Shown piece by piece: positions 8,364-15,642 of a stretch of 27,051 nt of DNA. The first letter of the stretch is position 1; each line of letters begins with the position of its first letter. Source of the DNA: SAT2750 sp963581185 (GTDB lineage Bacteria; Planctomycetota; Planctomycetia; Pirellulales; Pirellulaceae). The notes under the pieces were generated by a model that worked only from the letters and a program-made list of their open reading frames with translations, did no database searches and had not been told where the DNA came from. Both the position numbers and the translations under genes were made by a program. Location of the stretch: positions 1-27,051 of the forward strand of contig CAUZOB010000049.1 of assembly GCA_963581185.1 (NCBI GenBank), read 5' to 3'.

Positions 8364-9662
8364 TCAATTGCTGCCAAAACAGTAGACATATTCCTGTCGT
8401 TTGTCGCCGTGGATGGTGCTGCGGATGAAGACCTGTTTACCGCTGAAGGCGGGAGTGGCCATGATTTCATCGCCCACCTGGAAGCTGCCCGTCTTGACCA
8501 GCTTCTCTGCCGAGGCCTCAACCAGGATCACTTCGCCATTTTCATTGGCAAAGTAAATTGTACCTGCGGCCAGGATGGGCGAGGCGGTAAAGCCGCCACC
8601 CAGTCGTCCCTTCCATCGTTCGGTCCCGCTGGCAGCGTCCCAGCAGTAAGCCACACCATCGTCGGTCACAGTGTAAATGTGCTTATCGAAAGCCAGCAGC
8701 GATGGCACATAGACTCGCACGCTGTTTCGCCAGACAACTTCACCACTGCCGTCCGCCCTGACGGCGGCCGTCTCGTGCTTGGGATAACCACCGCTGGCAA
8801 AGACAAGTCCCTCGGCGACAACTGCCGTACCGACGCACTCGGTGGTGGTCGCATCGGCCACCCAGAGTTGCCTGCCGGTGGCGGGATCGTAGGCGGCGAG
8901 CTGGTCACAGCCAGCCAGCAACAACTGGTCCCGGCCACTTACCTTGAGAATAATCGGTGACGTGTAGTTCGGTTTGACCGGTCGATCCTGAGACCAGACG
9001 ACTTTCCCCGTCGATCGCTCGAGGGCTACCAGGCAGCCCTTGCCGCTCCCCTTGTTGTCGGCAGCGACAATCACGTTGTTGCCGTAGATCGTTGGCGATG
9101 CGCCGAACCCCTGGTGAGACGTAAAACGACTGATCTCTTTCTCCCAGAGTTTCTTGCCAGCCAGGTCGAGAGCAGTTGTCCAGACACTACCGTGAGCAAA
9201 GAAGCAGATGAAGAAGCGATGGCCGTCGCTGGCCACGGATGCAGAGGCCTGGGAGCCCTTCTTGTTGGTATGGCCGAAACTGTCCTCAAACAACTCGGTT
9301 TGCCAGAGCAACGTGCCATCCTTGCGCGCCAGGCAGATAACGGACTGAGTCTGGGCTTGTTCATCTGCCGTTGTCAGCACAACTCGCTGACCAACAATCG
9401 TCGGCGACGAATGACCGCGACCGGGAATGGCAGCTTTCCAGGCCAGCTCGGTTTCATCCAGCCTGGCTGGTGGCCTGGCCGACTTCGGCGCGATGCCGTC
9501 GGAGCTGGGACCGCGCCAGCCGGGCCAATCCGTTTCGCTGAGCTGAATGTCGACTGGAACTGCCTCGGCACCCTCGGCAACGTTATGACCAAGCTCCCCC
9601 TGGCAACCAGCCAGCAGGGGGAAACAGAAGAGAACAAGTGCAAGCAGTCTCAGGCGTGACAT
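8364..9662 (-). CDS. PQQ-like beta-propeller lipoprotein
   Basis: A 432-residue protein with a lipoprotein signal peptide: positively charged start MSRLR, hydrophobic core, and lipobox LLAGC with the acylated cysteine at residue 20. After a linker comes WPGWRGPSSDGIA, the opening typical of planctomycete PQQ-like propellers, then repeated blades ending in a tryptophan: DGTLLWQTEL, DLAGKKLWEKEI, STGKVVWSQD, PATGRQLWVAD, ASGTERWKG. The C-terminal GKQVFIRSTIHG closes the propeller. The fold is that of BamB and quinoprotein dehydrogenases, but no cofactor-binding residues can be assigned, so it is more likely a scaffold or binding protein than an enzyme. It lies 41 bases downstream of another PQQ protein gene and 113 bases upstream of a DUF1501 gene on the same strand. 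The Shine-Dalgarno signal is weak. Confidence 0.92.
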   Translation of the reverse strand: MSRLRLLALVLFCFPLLAGCQGELGHNVAEGAEAVPVDIQLSETDWPGWRGPSSDGIAPKSARPPARLDETELAWKAAIPGRGHSSPTIVGQRVVLTTADEQAQTQSVICLARKDGTLLWQTELFEDSFGHTNKKGSQASASVASDGHRFFICFFAHGSVWTTALDLAGKKLWEKEISRFTSHQGFGASPTIYGNNVIVAADNKGSGKGCLVALERSTGKVVWSQDRPVKPNYTSPIILKVSGRDQLLLAGCDQLAAYDPATGRQLWVADATTTECVGTAVVAEGLVFASGGYPKHETAAVRADGSGEVVWRNSVRVYVPSLLAFDKHIYTVTDDGVAYCWDAASGTERWKGRLGGGFTASPILAAGTIYFANENGEVILVEASAEKLVKTGSFQVGDEIMATPAFSGKQVFIRSTIHGDKRQEYVYCFGSN

Positions 9663-9703
9663 GATGTTGTAATTCCATCTTCGGGACAGAGAGCGGTCAG
9701 TTA

Positions 9704-11029
9704 TTATTCGCTTGCCAGCGAGACGCAGATGATTTCCTTGTCGTTGCGGACATAAATCGAGCGATTTGCAAAGGCCGGATAGGACCAGACAACGGAACGT
9801 CCGAAGGCTTCACCGGTTGGTTTCAGCAGCGACATGCGGCTGGTTTCCCGGTAACCCTGGCGATCCATCTGTGCCAGGATCAACTCGCCATGTTCATTGA
9901 ACAGGAAGTAGCCATTGGCGTGCCGTGTCATCATCGCTGTGCCATGATTGGAGGGACGTTCACCACCCGTGGCCTTGAACGACTCCCAGAGAATCTTGCC
10001 GGACGGCAGTTCAACTGCAGCCAGTTCTCCCTTGCGACAGCCGAAGCCGTAGAGAATACCGTCGTCGATGATCGGTGTTGAATTGGAACAGAAGACTCCT
10101 CGCTCGGTCGTGCCGCGCCAGGCCACCTCGGCCACGGCCGGCGTGCCAGACAGCTTCAAGAGAGCAGAGATATTTCCAATGCCGCTGGCATACAAGTAGT
10201 CGCCATGTTGCGTCGGTGCTGTCACTGACATTCGGTAGGCGGGCTTGAGCGGTACGGTCCAGTGGATCTTGCCGCTGGCTGGATCCAGTCCATTGATGGC
10301 CTCCGGGTGCCAGATCACCAGCTGCCGCTGATCACCATGCTGGATCATGGTCGGCGGACAATAGCCTGCATCCGAGGAGGAGAGGTTGCGCCAGATTTCT
10401 TTTCCGGTGTTCTTGTCGAGTGCCACGACCAATGTGCCATCCCCACCTGGAAGACAGAACAGGGTGTCGCCGTCGACGAGTGGATGGTGGGAGTATCCCC
10501 AGTGGGGCGACCGGACCTTGTACTCCTGAACCAGCTGCTTCTGCCAGATGACACGGCCGGTAGCGGCATCCAGGCACAGCAGGTGGCCCTCAGCACCGAG
10601 GCAATAGAGCTTGCCATCGTTGAATGTCGGCGTGGCTCGTGGTCCCGAAGGATAGGAGATCTCGTAGGGGCAATCGTACTCGTAGGTCCAGATCCGCTTG
10701 CCACTGGCTGCATCCAGGCAGGTCACCCGTTCATTACCCTCGAGCTTGACGCGTGTTCCCGAATTATTGAGCACCTCGCCGGCGGTCCTTTCAAAGTCGG
10801 CCAGGTAGACCTTGCCCCCTGCAACAGCTGGGCCTGAGTATCCCAGGCCAACGGACATTCGCCATTGCACTGGCAGCCCTTCGGCAGGGAAACTCTTGAC
10901 GATCCCGGTCTCTCGCCAGACTCCATCACGCTCCGGCCCCATCCACTGTGGCCAGTCATCGGCGCAGAGAGGACAACTGAGCAGGGTCAGCAGGGTCGCA
11001 GCCAGGAAGCCGGTGGCACGTCGGGACAT
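9704..11029 (-). CDS. Secreted PQQ-like beta-propeller protein
   Basis: A 441-residue protein with a Sec signal peptide (MSRRATG, a hydrophobic core and a likely cleavage around residue 23, before DDWPQW). The mature start DDWPQWMGPERDGVWRETG is the characteristic opening of this planctomycete propeller family. Blade repeats are visible as LDAASGKRIWTYE, LDAATGRVIWQKQ, LDKNTGKEIWRN, LDPASGKIHWTV and LPSGKILWES. GATGAGG lies seven bases before the ATG, giving a well-supported start. It is the first gene of a minus-strand run of four (PQQ, PQQ lipoprotein, DUF1501, MOSC) and is divergent from the thioredoxin-like lipoprotein gene across 277 bases. Unlike the next gene it has no lipobox, so one propeller is predicted soluble and the other membrane-tethered. 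Function unknown. Confidence 0.92.
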   Translation of the reverse strand: MSRRATGFLAATLLTLLSCPLCADDWPQWMGPERDGVWRETGIVKSFPAEGLPVQWRMSVGLGYSGPAVAGGKVYLADFERTAGEVLNNSGTRVKLEGNERVTCLDAASGKRIWTYEYDCPYEISYPSGPRATPTFNDGKLYCLGAEGHLLCLDAATGRVIWQKQLVQEYKVRSPHWGYSHHPLVDGDTLFCLPGGDGTLVVALDKNTGKEIWRNLSSSDAGYCPPTMIQHGDQRQLVIWHPEAINGLDPASGKIHWTVPLKPAYRMSVTAPTQHGDYLYASGIGNISALLKLSGTPAVAEVAWRGTTERGVFCSNSTPIIDDGILYGFGCRKGELAAVELPSGKILWESFKATGGERPSNHGTAMMTRHANGYFLFNEHGELILAQMDRQGYRETSRMSLLKPTGEAFGRSVVWSYPAFANRSIYVRNDKEIICVSLASE

Positions 11030-11131
11030 CAGGAAACCTCATCAACAGGAAACCAACTTCAGGGATCTTCGTCGATTCTAACGGAATTGAGATCGCCGCG
11101 TATTGTCTGGCACGACGAACCGGTCGCTTCC

Positions 11132-11137
11132 TATAAT
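11132..11137 (+). promoter_or_regulatory. Perfect TATAAT, candidate -10 element
   Basis: A consensus TATAAT lies in the divergent region upstream of the thioredoxin-like lipoprotein gene, about 170 bases before its ATG. No good -35 hexamer is found at 16-18 bases; a TTGTCT lies too far upstream (23 bases). It is kept as a candidate only because the exact consensus is rare in such G+C-rich DNA and it falls between divergent genes. Confidence 0.25.
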
Positions 11138-11306
11138 GCGAGGCAATGAGATCCCCTGTTTTGCTCAGTACACGTTCACAATGCGATCCTCGGTACTGGC
11201 CACAACCACACTCCACTGACTGTTGGTCTCCAGGTCGGTGAGGCCACCGCGATCCGGACACTTGTTACTGCTAACTGATCGACTCTTTCTGCCAGGGCAC
11301 TACTGC

Positions 11307-12308
11307 ATGCCGTCGCCTCACCAGTTGCTTGCACTCATCTTCTCCACGATCGTCGCCTGCTCTGGCTGCCAGGGCGATTCTGCAGATCCTGGAGACGATA
11401 CCGGGACCAACCCACAGGCCGCTGACGACCAGGGTCCGAGCCATTTTTCCAGCTGGGCTGGCGAGGAGAAGATCGCCACGAATGACCTCGACGAGTTATT
11501 TTCGGCAGCTGTCGAGCACTACGAGCTGAGCAGAAAAGCTGTCTCGCCAGAAGACAAGGCGGATAAGATGCTGCTGGCTGCCGCCTATGCACGCAGGATG
11601 GCAAGCCTCGATCCCGACTTCCTGGCATCTCAAAAGGAGTTTTTCTCGTCGATGTATTACAATGGCGCCTGCGGACTGAGCATCCAGGGTAAGCCGAAGC
11701 TGGCGATGGCGGCACTGGATGATGCCATCGCAGTTGGCTTTCACGATCTCGACCTGCTGATGCTGGATGAGGACCTCGATAACGTTCGGCAGCTCGCTGA
11801 TTTCGGTGACCGTATGGAGACATGGGCACGACAGGCGACCGCCTCGATACGAACGGAGGTTGCCACCATCCTGTCACTCAATGAACCCTTCCTATTCGAC
11901 TTCGAACTGACTTCATTCGATGGCCAACCGCTCAAGCTATCTGACATGGCGGGCAAGGTGGTGGTGGTTTACCTCTGGGGAACTTGGTCCGAAGCATCCC
12001 GCCAGTCCTTGCCAACCTTGATCGGAGTGCAACAAGAGTTCGGTGACAAGGTTCAGCTGGTTGGGATCAACTTCAATGAACCCGGGGGTGCTGAAGCGGT
12101 AACCAGTTTCCTGGCTGATGCGAAACTGGATCTCTTCTCGGCGATGGGCACTCAACAACTCCTTGAACAACTGCCGGATTTCGAGGACTTTCCGACTGTC
12201 GTGTTTATTGATCACGATGGTACGGCCCGCTTGAGTTTGACCGGTAGACACAGTTACAAATTTATCCAGCCCATCGTCTCACTACTGACAGATGAGGATG
12301 CCAAGTGA
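11307..12308 (+). CDS. Lipoprotein with TPR-like region and cysteine-less thioredoxin fold
   Basis: A 333-residue lipoprotein. I choose the ATG at 11307, because from there a hydrophobic signal runs into TIVAC, a lipobox with cysteine 18; an upstream TTG at 11223 would add 28 residues with no signal-peptide character. After an acidic linker, residues 57-165 form TPR-like helices (AAAYARRMASLDPDF, LAMAALDDAIAVGF). Residues 193-333 are a TlpA/AhpC-type thioredoxin fold: FELTSFDGQPLKLSDMAGK, the strand VVVVYLWGTW, and the cis-proline motif FPTVVFID. At the active site the expected WCxxC reads WSEAS (227-231), so both redox cysteines are serine and thiol-disulfide chemistry is not expected. The stop overlaps the start of the next gene, so the pair is translationally coupled. 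A binding or chaperone role is an inference. Confidence 0.88.
   Translation: MPSPHQLLALIFSTIVACSGCQGDSADPGDDTGTNPQAADDQGPSHFSSWAGEEKIATNDLDELFSAAVEHYELSRKAVSPEDKADKMLLAAAYARRMASLDPDFLASQKEFFSSMYYNGACGLSIQGKPKLAMAALDDAIAVGFHDLDLLMLDEDLDNVRQLADFGDRMETWARQATASIRTEVATILSLNEPFLFDFELTSFDGQPLKLSDMAGKVVVVYLWGTWSEASRQSLPTLIGVQQEFGDKVQLVGINFNEPGGAEAVTSFLADAKLDLFSAMGTQQLLEQLPDFEDFPTVVFIDHDGTARLSLTGRHSYKFIQPIVSLLTDEDAK
12294..12298 (+). promoter_or_regulatory. Shine-Dalgarno GAGGA deciding a GTG start
   Basis: GAGGA lies inside the end of the thioredoxin-like gene, six bases before the GTG at 12305. This GTG overlaps the upstream stop as GTGA. The spacing supports GTG as the real start of the downstream Tat-exported protein and suggests translational coupling. 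Confidence 0.7.
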
Positions 12309-13582
12309 CAAGCTGCCAACACCCGACCGCACCGATTAACCGCCGCCAGGCCCTCGCTTCGATCACGGCACTGGCTGGCATCTCACAGTTTCCCGGCCTG
12401 GCTGCTATAGTCCGCCGCAAGCCGAAGGTCGCAGCGATAGTGACGGACTACCGAAACAACACTCACGCCGATGTCATCTGCGGAAAAATCCTGGAGGGAT
12501 TTCGGCAGGATGGTGGAGTGGGCCCCGAGCTGGAATTGGTGTCCATGTTTACCGACCAGGTTAACGACGGGGACCTCAGTCGCTCGCTGGAAAAAAAGCA
12601 CGGTTTCAAGATCACAGGCAGTATCGAGGAAGCGATCACGCTCGGTACGAACAAGCTTCAGGTCCAGGGTGTGCTGAGTATCGGTGAGCATGGCAACTAT
12701 CCGTTCACGCCGGATACAAAACAGCACATGTATCCTCGCGCCCGCTTCTTTGATGCCATCACCGAGACGTTTCGCAAGACAGGCAAGGTGGCGCCGGTCT
12801 TCAATGACAAACACCTGGCGTACAACTGGGCGGATGCCAAGCAGATGTACGACACGGCTGCCAGGATGAAGATCCCCTTCATGGCCGGTTCGTCGCTGCC
12901 GGTGACCTGGCGTAAACCGCAATCGGTATTCCCCATCGGTACGCCAATCGAAGAGGCACTGGTCTACGGCTATGGCGGCCTGGAAGCGTATGGCTTCCAC
13001 ATGCTCGAGACAATGCAGTGCGTGGTGGAACGGCGGCAGGGCGGTGAATCGGGAGTCGAGTCAGTCCAGGTGCTGCGCGGCGAAGCCGCCTGGCAGGCAA
13101 GCCAGCAGGGGCGCTGGTCATTTGAGCTGCTCAAAGCAGCTGTGGCTGGCAGCGATATCGAGATCGCCGACGAGAAGTTGATCGCACAGGTCCGCAGCCC
13201 GAACTCCGCCGTCTACCTGATGAAATACCGCGACAAGATTCCAGTGACCGGAGCCATGATCCCCGGAGTGGGTGGCCAATTCAGTCTGGCCATGAAGCTG
13301 CCCGACCAAGAGGATCCTTTCGTCAGCTGGTTTCAGCTTGAGGACAAGAAACCGTACGGCCACTTTGAATACCTGCTGCGAGCTATCGAGGAAATGTTTC
13401 AGACCGGCAAGCCCAGCTATCCAGTGGAAAGAACGCTGCTGACCACCGGTATCCTGGACCGCGTCATGCATAGTGTGGCGAACGATGGGATCAGCTACCG
13501 CACGCCGGAACTGGCGATTCGATACCAGCCAGTTGAGTGGCCGTACGCTAACCAGGCAGGCGGAAATCCCTATCCGTGCTGA
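12305..13582 (+). CDS. Tat-exported protein of unknown function
   Basis: A 425-residue protein that I cannot assign to a characterised family. The N-terminus has a twin-arginine signal, INRRQALASITALAGI, so it is probably exported folded. The mature part opens with a strand VAAIVTDYRNNTHADVI, followed by a helix and a region rich in conserved-looking motifs (LSIGEHGNYPF, HMYPRARFFDAI, PVFNDKHLAYNW, PFMAGSSLPVTWR). This suggests an alpha/beta domain with histidines and acids that could bind a metal or sugar. The C-terminal YPVERTLLTTGILDRVM segment resembles the tail of Gfo/Idh/MocA-type oxidoreductases, but no GxGxxG nucleotide loop is seen at the N-terminus. The start is GTG, overlapping the upstream stop and served by a GAGGA. 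Coupling to the redox-dead thioredoxin lipoprotein suggests they act together outside the cytoplasm (inference). Confidence 0.85.
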   Translation: MTSCQHPTAPINRRQALASITALAGISQFPGLAAIVRRKPKVAAIVTDYRNNTHADVICGKILEGFRQDGGVGPELELVSMFTDQVNDGDLSRSLEKKHGFKITGSIEEAITLGTNKLQVQGVLSIGEHGNYPFTPDTKQHMYPRARFFDAITETFRKTGKVAPVFNDKHLAYNWADAKQMYDTAARMKIPFMAGSSLPVTWRKPQSVFPIGTPIEEALVYGYGGLEAYGFHMLETMQCVVERRQGGESGVESVQVLRGEAAWQASQQGRWSFELLKAAVAGSDIEIADEKLIAQVRSPNSAVYLMKYRDKIPVTGAMIPGVGGQFSLAMKLPDQEDPFVSWFQLEDKKPYGHFEYLLRAIEEMFQTGKPSYPVERTLLTTGILDRVMHSVANDGISYRTPELAIRYQPVEWPYANQAGGNPYPC

Positions 13583-13598
13583 GCTGCTGCGGGCGCAT

Positions 13599-13633
13599 AA
13601 AAAAACGGCTGCCCTGCCGAAGCAAGACAGCCG
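13599..13633 (-). terminator. Rho-independent terminator with UUCG tetraloop
   Basis: Read on the minus strand, a 12-pair stem (CGGCTGTCTTGC with GCAGGGCAGCCG, including two G-T pairs) closes a TTCG tetraloop and is followed by seven T residues. It starts 26 bases after the stop of the small membrane protein gene. On the plus strand the same hairpin is followed only by CTTATCTCTT, so it may also weakly terminate the convergent gene ending at 13582. Confidence 0.9.
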
Positions 13634-13658
13634 CTTATCTCTTCAAGCGCCAGGAGGC

Positions 13659-13910
13659 TTACTTGCTGTCCCTGCGCGTGAACACGTAAATGATCACGCC
13701 AAGAGCAATCATGCCCACAACGCCTTGTTCGCCGAGCGAGCTGATCATCACGGTGATCCGCTCAACAACGCCTTCAGTTCCGCCCAAGAAGGGCACTTCA
13801 GCGCCAAACAGAATGGCAGCGACGATGGCCAAAGCGACCAGCAAAACTGCGATTTCTGTCAAGGCGCGAATCCAATGCTTGACAGTATCAAGAGTCTTAA
13901 GACTATTCAT
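13659..13910 (-). CDS. Small two-helix membrane protein
   Basis: An 83-residue protein with two predicted membrane helices, about residues 13-37 (IRALTEIAVLLVALAIVAA) and 60-77 (VVGMIALGVIIYVF), separated by a short loop containing acidic residues (GTEGVVERITVM). The C-terminus is charged (TRRDSK). The start ATG has GGAG ten bases upstream, and the gene ends in a strong terminator, so it is probably an independent transcript. The length and topology resemble holin-like or small inner-membrane accessory proteins, but no family can be named and no lysis gene lies beside it. The neighbours, an unknown Tat protein converging on it and an SGNH-like gene about 470 bases upstream, do not suggest a role. 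The reading frame is judged real from the start signal, terminator and coherent helices. Confidence 0.78.
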   Translation of the reverse strand: MNSLKTLDTVKHWIRALTEIAVLLVALAIVAAILFGAEVPFLGGTEGVVERITVMISSLGEQGVVGMIALGVIIYVFTRRDSK

Positions 13911-14383
13911 GGTTCACTTCTCTCCGGATTGGGTAATTACCTTCGAGCAAACACTCTGTATCTGTTTGCTGAGCCACATCCCTATGGCTCGCTTCATGAC
14001 TACCAATAAATCGTCATGTCATCCCTTCAGACTCCACTTCTCTCGGAATCTGTTGCCGAAAGTCTGCGATTGGTCATTTTCGCTTGCCTAGCTTGCCGAG
14101 CTTGAACCGCGCCGCATTCCCGAACTGCCCGGTTTAACAAACCCGCAACCTTTGCCTGAGCGTAGCTGTTTCACATTGGAGGCGAAAACCACCGGAAAAT
14201 GGCACTTTTGAAATCACGCCTCTGGTGTAGTTTCTGGAATTCACAGAGCACGCTCAAAAACATATCTGCTCCGAGTGCTAACGGCAGACCAGGCTGAATT
14301 GATCCGCGCTGATCACCACCGGCAACGATCTCACCGAGCGCAGTGAGCAGCTGAGCTGAGGCGGCCACGCGTTCAGCTTTGGC
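13911..14383. other. Long spacer without a confident gene
   Basis: About 470 bases between the small membrane protein (start 13910) and the stop of the SGNH-like gene (14384). The half next to the small gene is richer in A+T and presumably carries its promoter, though no convincing -35/-10 pair was recognised. It includes the repeated CTTGCC words near 14083-14095. The other half, on the minus strand, holds an open frame (14171-14383) that continues in frame after the TAA of the SGNH-like gene, and its codon use weakens towards its end. No RNA gene was recognised. Confidence 0.5.
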
Positions 14384-15511
14384 TTACCAGCGAGCAAGTT
14401 CCCCCAGCCCCAGCTCTTCGAGCAGCTTCTGCTCCGCCTCGCTGGCCTGATAACGCCGACCCTTGCGATCGAACCAGCTGCGTGTGAAGAAGAACATCCC
14501 GTAGATGTCATTGTCCAGCACCTGCAGCACGGTAATGTCCGGCGCCACGGCCGAGGCGCGTTCCTTGAACAGTTCCTCCTGCTGCACAATCGTGTAACCC
14601 ACAACGCCGCCGTTGAGGACTTCCAGTTGAGGCTGCCTCTCTTGCAGGATAGCGGGGAACGTGTGGGCGTTCGGCAGATGCACACCAAAGGTATAGGAAT
14701 CTCCCAGCACCAGGATCCGCTGTCGCTGACTGGGAATCTCCAGATCGTGCCGCGCACGAAATCCCTGGGCATTTGTCTGCAGCACGAATGGCAAGTCGCC
14801 TGCCACTTTCCACGGCTCCGACAGGTTCGGCTGCAAGTCACCGCAGACTGCAGGCGTTCCCTTGTAGTCGATGCTGCAACGATGATCGGCAAAAGCAGCC
14901 AGGCTGCCGGCCAGCTGCTCGGCCACGATACCGTTACCGAGCCGCGAGAAGTGGTCATCGTGCGGTAACAATGTCACCTGCTGCCATTCCGATTCGCGAA
15001 CCGCTTCAGTCACATCGAGCAGCGGTACGCCGTGCTCTGCCGTCAGCTGTTGAAAGAACGAACGGCAGATTTCCTCGGAGCGATGATCCTCACTCTCGAC
15101 ATCCGTTGAGGGGATATAGAGAACGACCAGCTGGCTATCAATCTCACTGCAGGCTGTCACCAGGCTGGCAAACCTGTCAGCATACTGCCGCATGAATTCT
15201 GTCCGCAGGCTGCGGCCCGGTTCGCCGTAGAGAGCTCTCCAGGTCGGCTGGCGCGTATCGCGAAAACGCTCGATCACGTGCTCGGCCGACTGCTGACCAG
15301 CCCGTGCCCGCAAGGTCTCGATCGTTGACTGGATCGCCGTTGGTGAACTCGCTTTGAGCTGGAAGTAAATGCACCGCAAGACAACCTCTGCGGTCAGCAG
15401 CACCAGCAGGCAGGCTACCACGGCAAACAGAATTTTCTTTCGTGCACTCAGGGCCATCGCATCAACTCGTGTGATTTCCACTACCGGCTCCGCCCGGCGT
15501 CTTGCCAGCAT
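14384..15511 (-). CDS. Membrane-anchored SGNH-like protein, permuted (AlgX/AlgJ-like)
   Basis: A 375-residue protein with one membrane segment near residues 27-45 (ILFAVVACLLVLLTAEVVL), predicted to anchor an extracytoplasmic domain. SGNH hydrolase motifs are present but in permuted order. The Asp-x-His block LLPHDDHFSRLGN (181-193; D185, H187) comes first. The serine block VLGDSYTFG (268-276; S272), the glycine block LNGGVVGY (299-306) and the asparagine block LQVLDNDIYG (329-338; N334) come after it. Canonical SGNH enzymes have the order Ser, Gly, Asn, Asp-x-His; the alginate O-acetylation proteins AlgX and AlgJ have Asp-x-His before Ser, as here. A role in acylating or deacylating an envelope polysaccharide is an inference. 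The start is uncertain: ATG at 15511 or 15457 (residue 19), neither with a good ribosome site. It is divergent from phnA. Confidence 0.82.
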   Translation of the reverse strand: MLARRRAEPVVEITRVDAMALSARKKILFAVVACLLVLLTAEVVLRCIYFQLKASSPTAIQSTIETLRARAGQQSAEHVIERFRDTRQPTWRALYGEPGRSLRTEFMRQYADRFASLVTACSEIDSQLVVLYIPSTDVESEDHRSEEICRSFFQQLTAEHGVPLLDVTEAVRESEWQQVTLLPHDDHFSRLGNGIVAEQLAGSLAAFADHRCSIDYKGTPAVCGDLQPNLSEPWKVAGDLPFVLQTNAQGFRARHDLEIPSQRQRILVLGDSYTFGVHLPNAHTFPAILQERQPQLEVLNGGVVGYTIVQQEELFKERASAVAPDITVLQVLDNDIYGMFFFTRSWFDRKGRRYQASEAEQKLLEELGLGELARW

Positions 15512-15550
15512 AGCCGACAGCGGCAGAAGGCAACTACTTCAAATCGAGCC

Positions 15551-15564
15551 GGCAACCGGTTGCC
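15551..15564. promoter_or_regulatory. Perfect 14-bp palindrome, candidate operator for phnA-phnY
   Basis: GGCAACCGGTTGCC is a perfect palindrome in the 131-base region between the divergent SGNH-like gene and phnA, 78 bases before the phnA ATG. Its right end overlaps TTGCCT, a possible -35 element, with a weak TACACA 17 bases downstream. A dimeric repressor or activator site is inferred from position and symmetry only. Confidence 0.4.
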
Positions 15565-15642
15565 TGGCCTCGTTACCTGCTTTACACATAAGAACGGCTC
15601 GCGTCCGTCCGCAAAATCTCTTCCCCAGGCGCAAACTTCACA

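Noticed and set aside
11223..11306. TTG-initiated N-terminal extension of the thioredoxin-like lipoprotein
   Set aside because: The extra 28 residues lack signal-peptide character and would bury the lipobox; the ATG at 11307 gives a normal lipoprotein signal.
14171..14368. Independent 65-residue minus-strand gene
   Set aside because: No ribosome site or recognisable features; it is simply the in-frame region after the SGNH-like stop, reported as a finding rather than a gene.
14278..14958. Minus-strand open frame (226 codons) overlapping the SGNH-like gene in another frame
   Set aside because: Arginine/serine-rich out-of-frame translation; the overlapping frame holds all SGNH motifs, so this is a shadow, not a frameshifted continuation.
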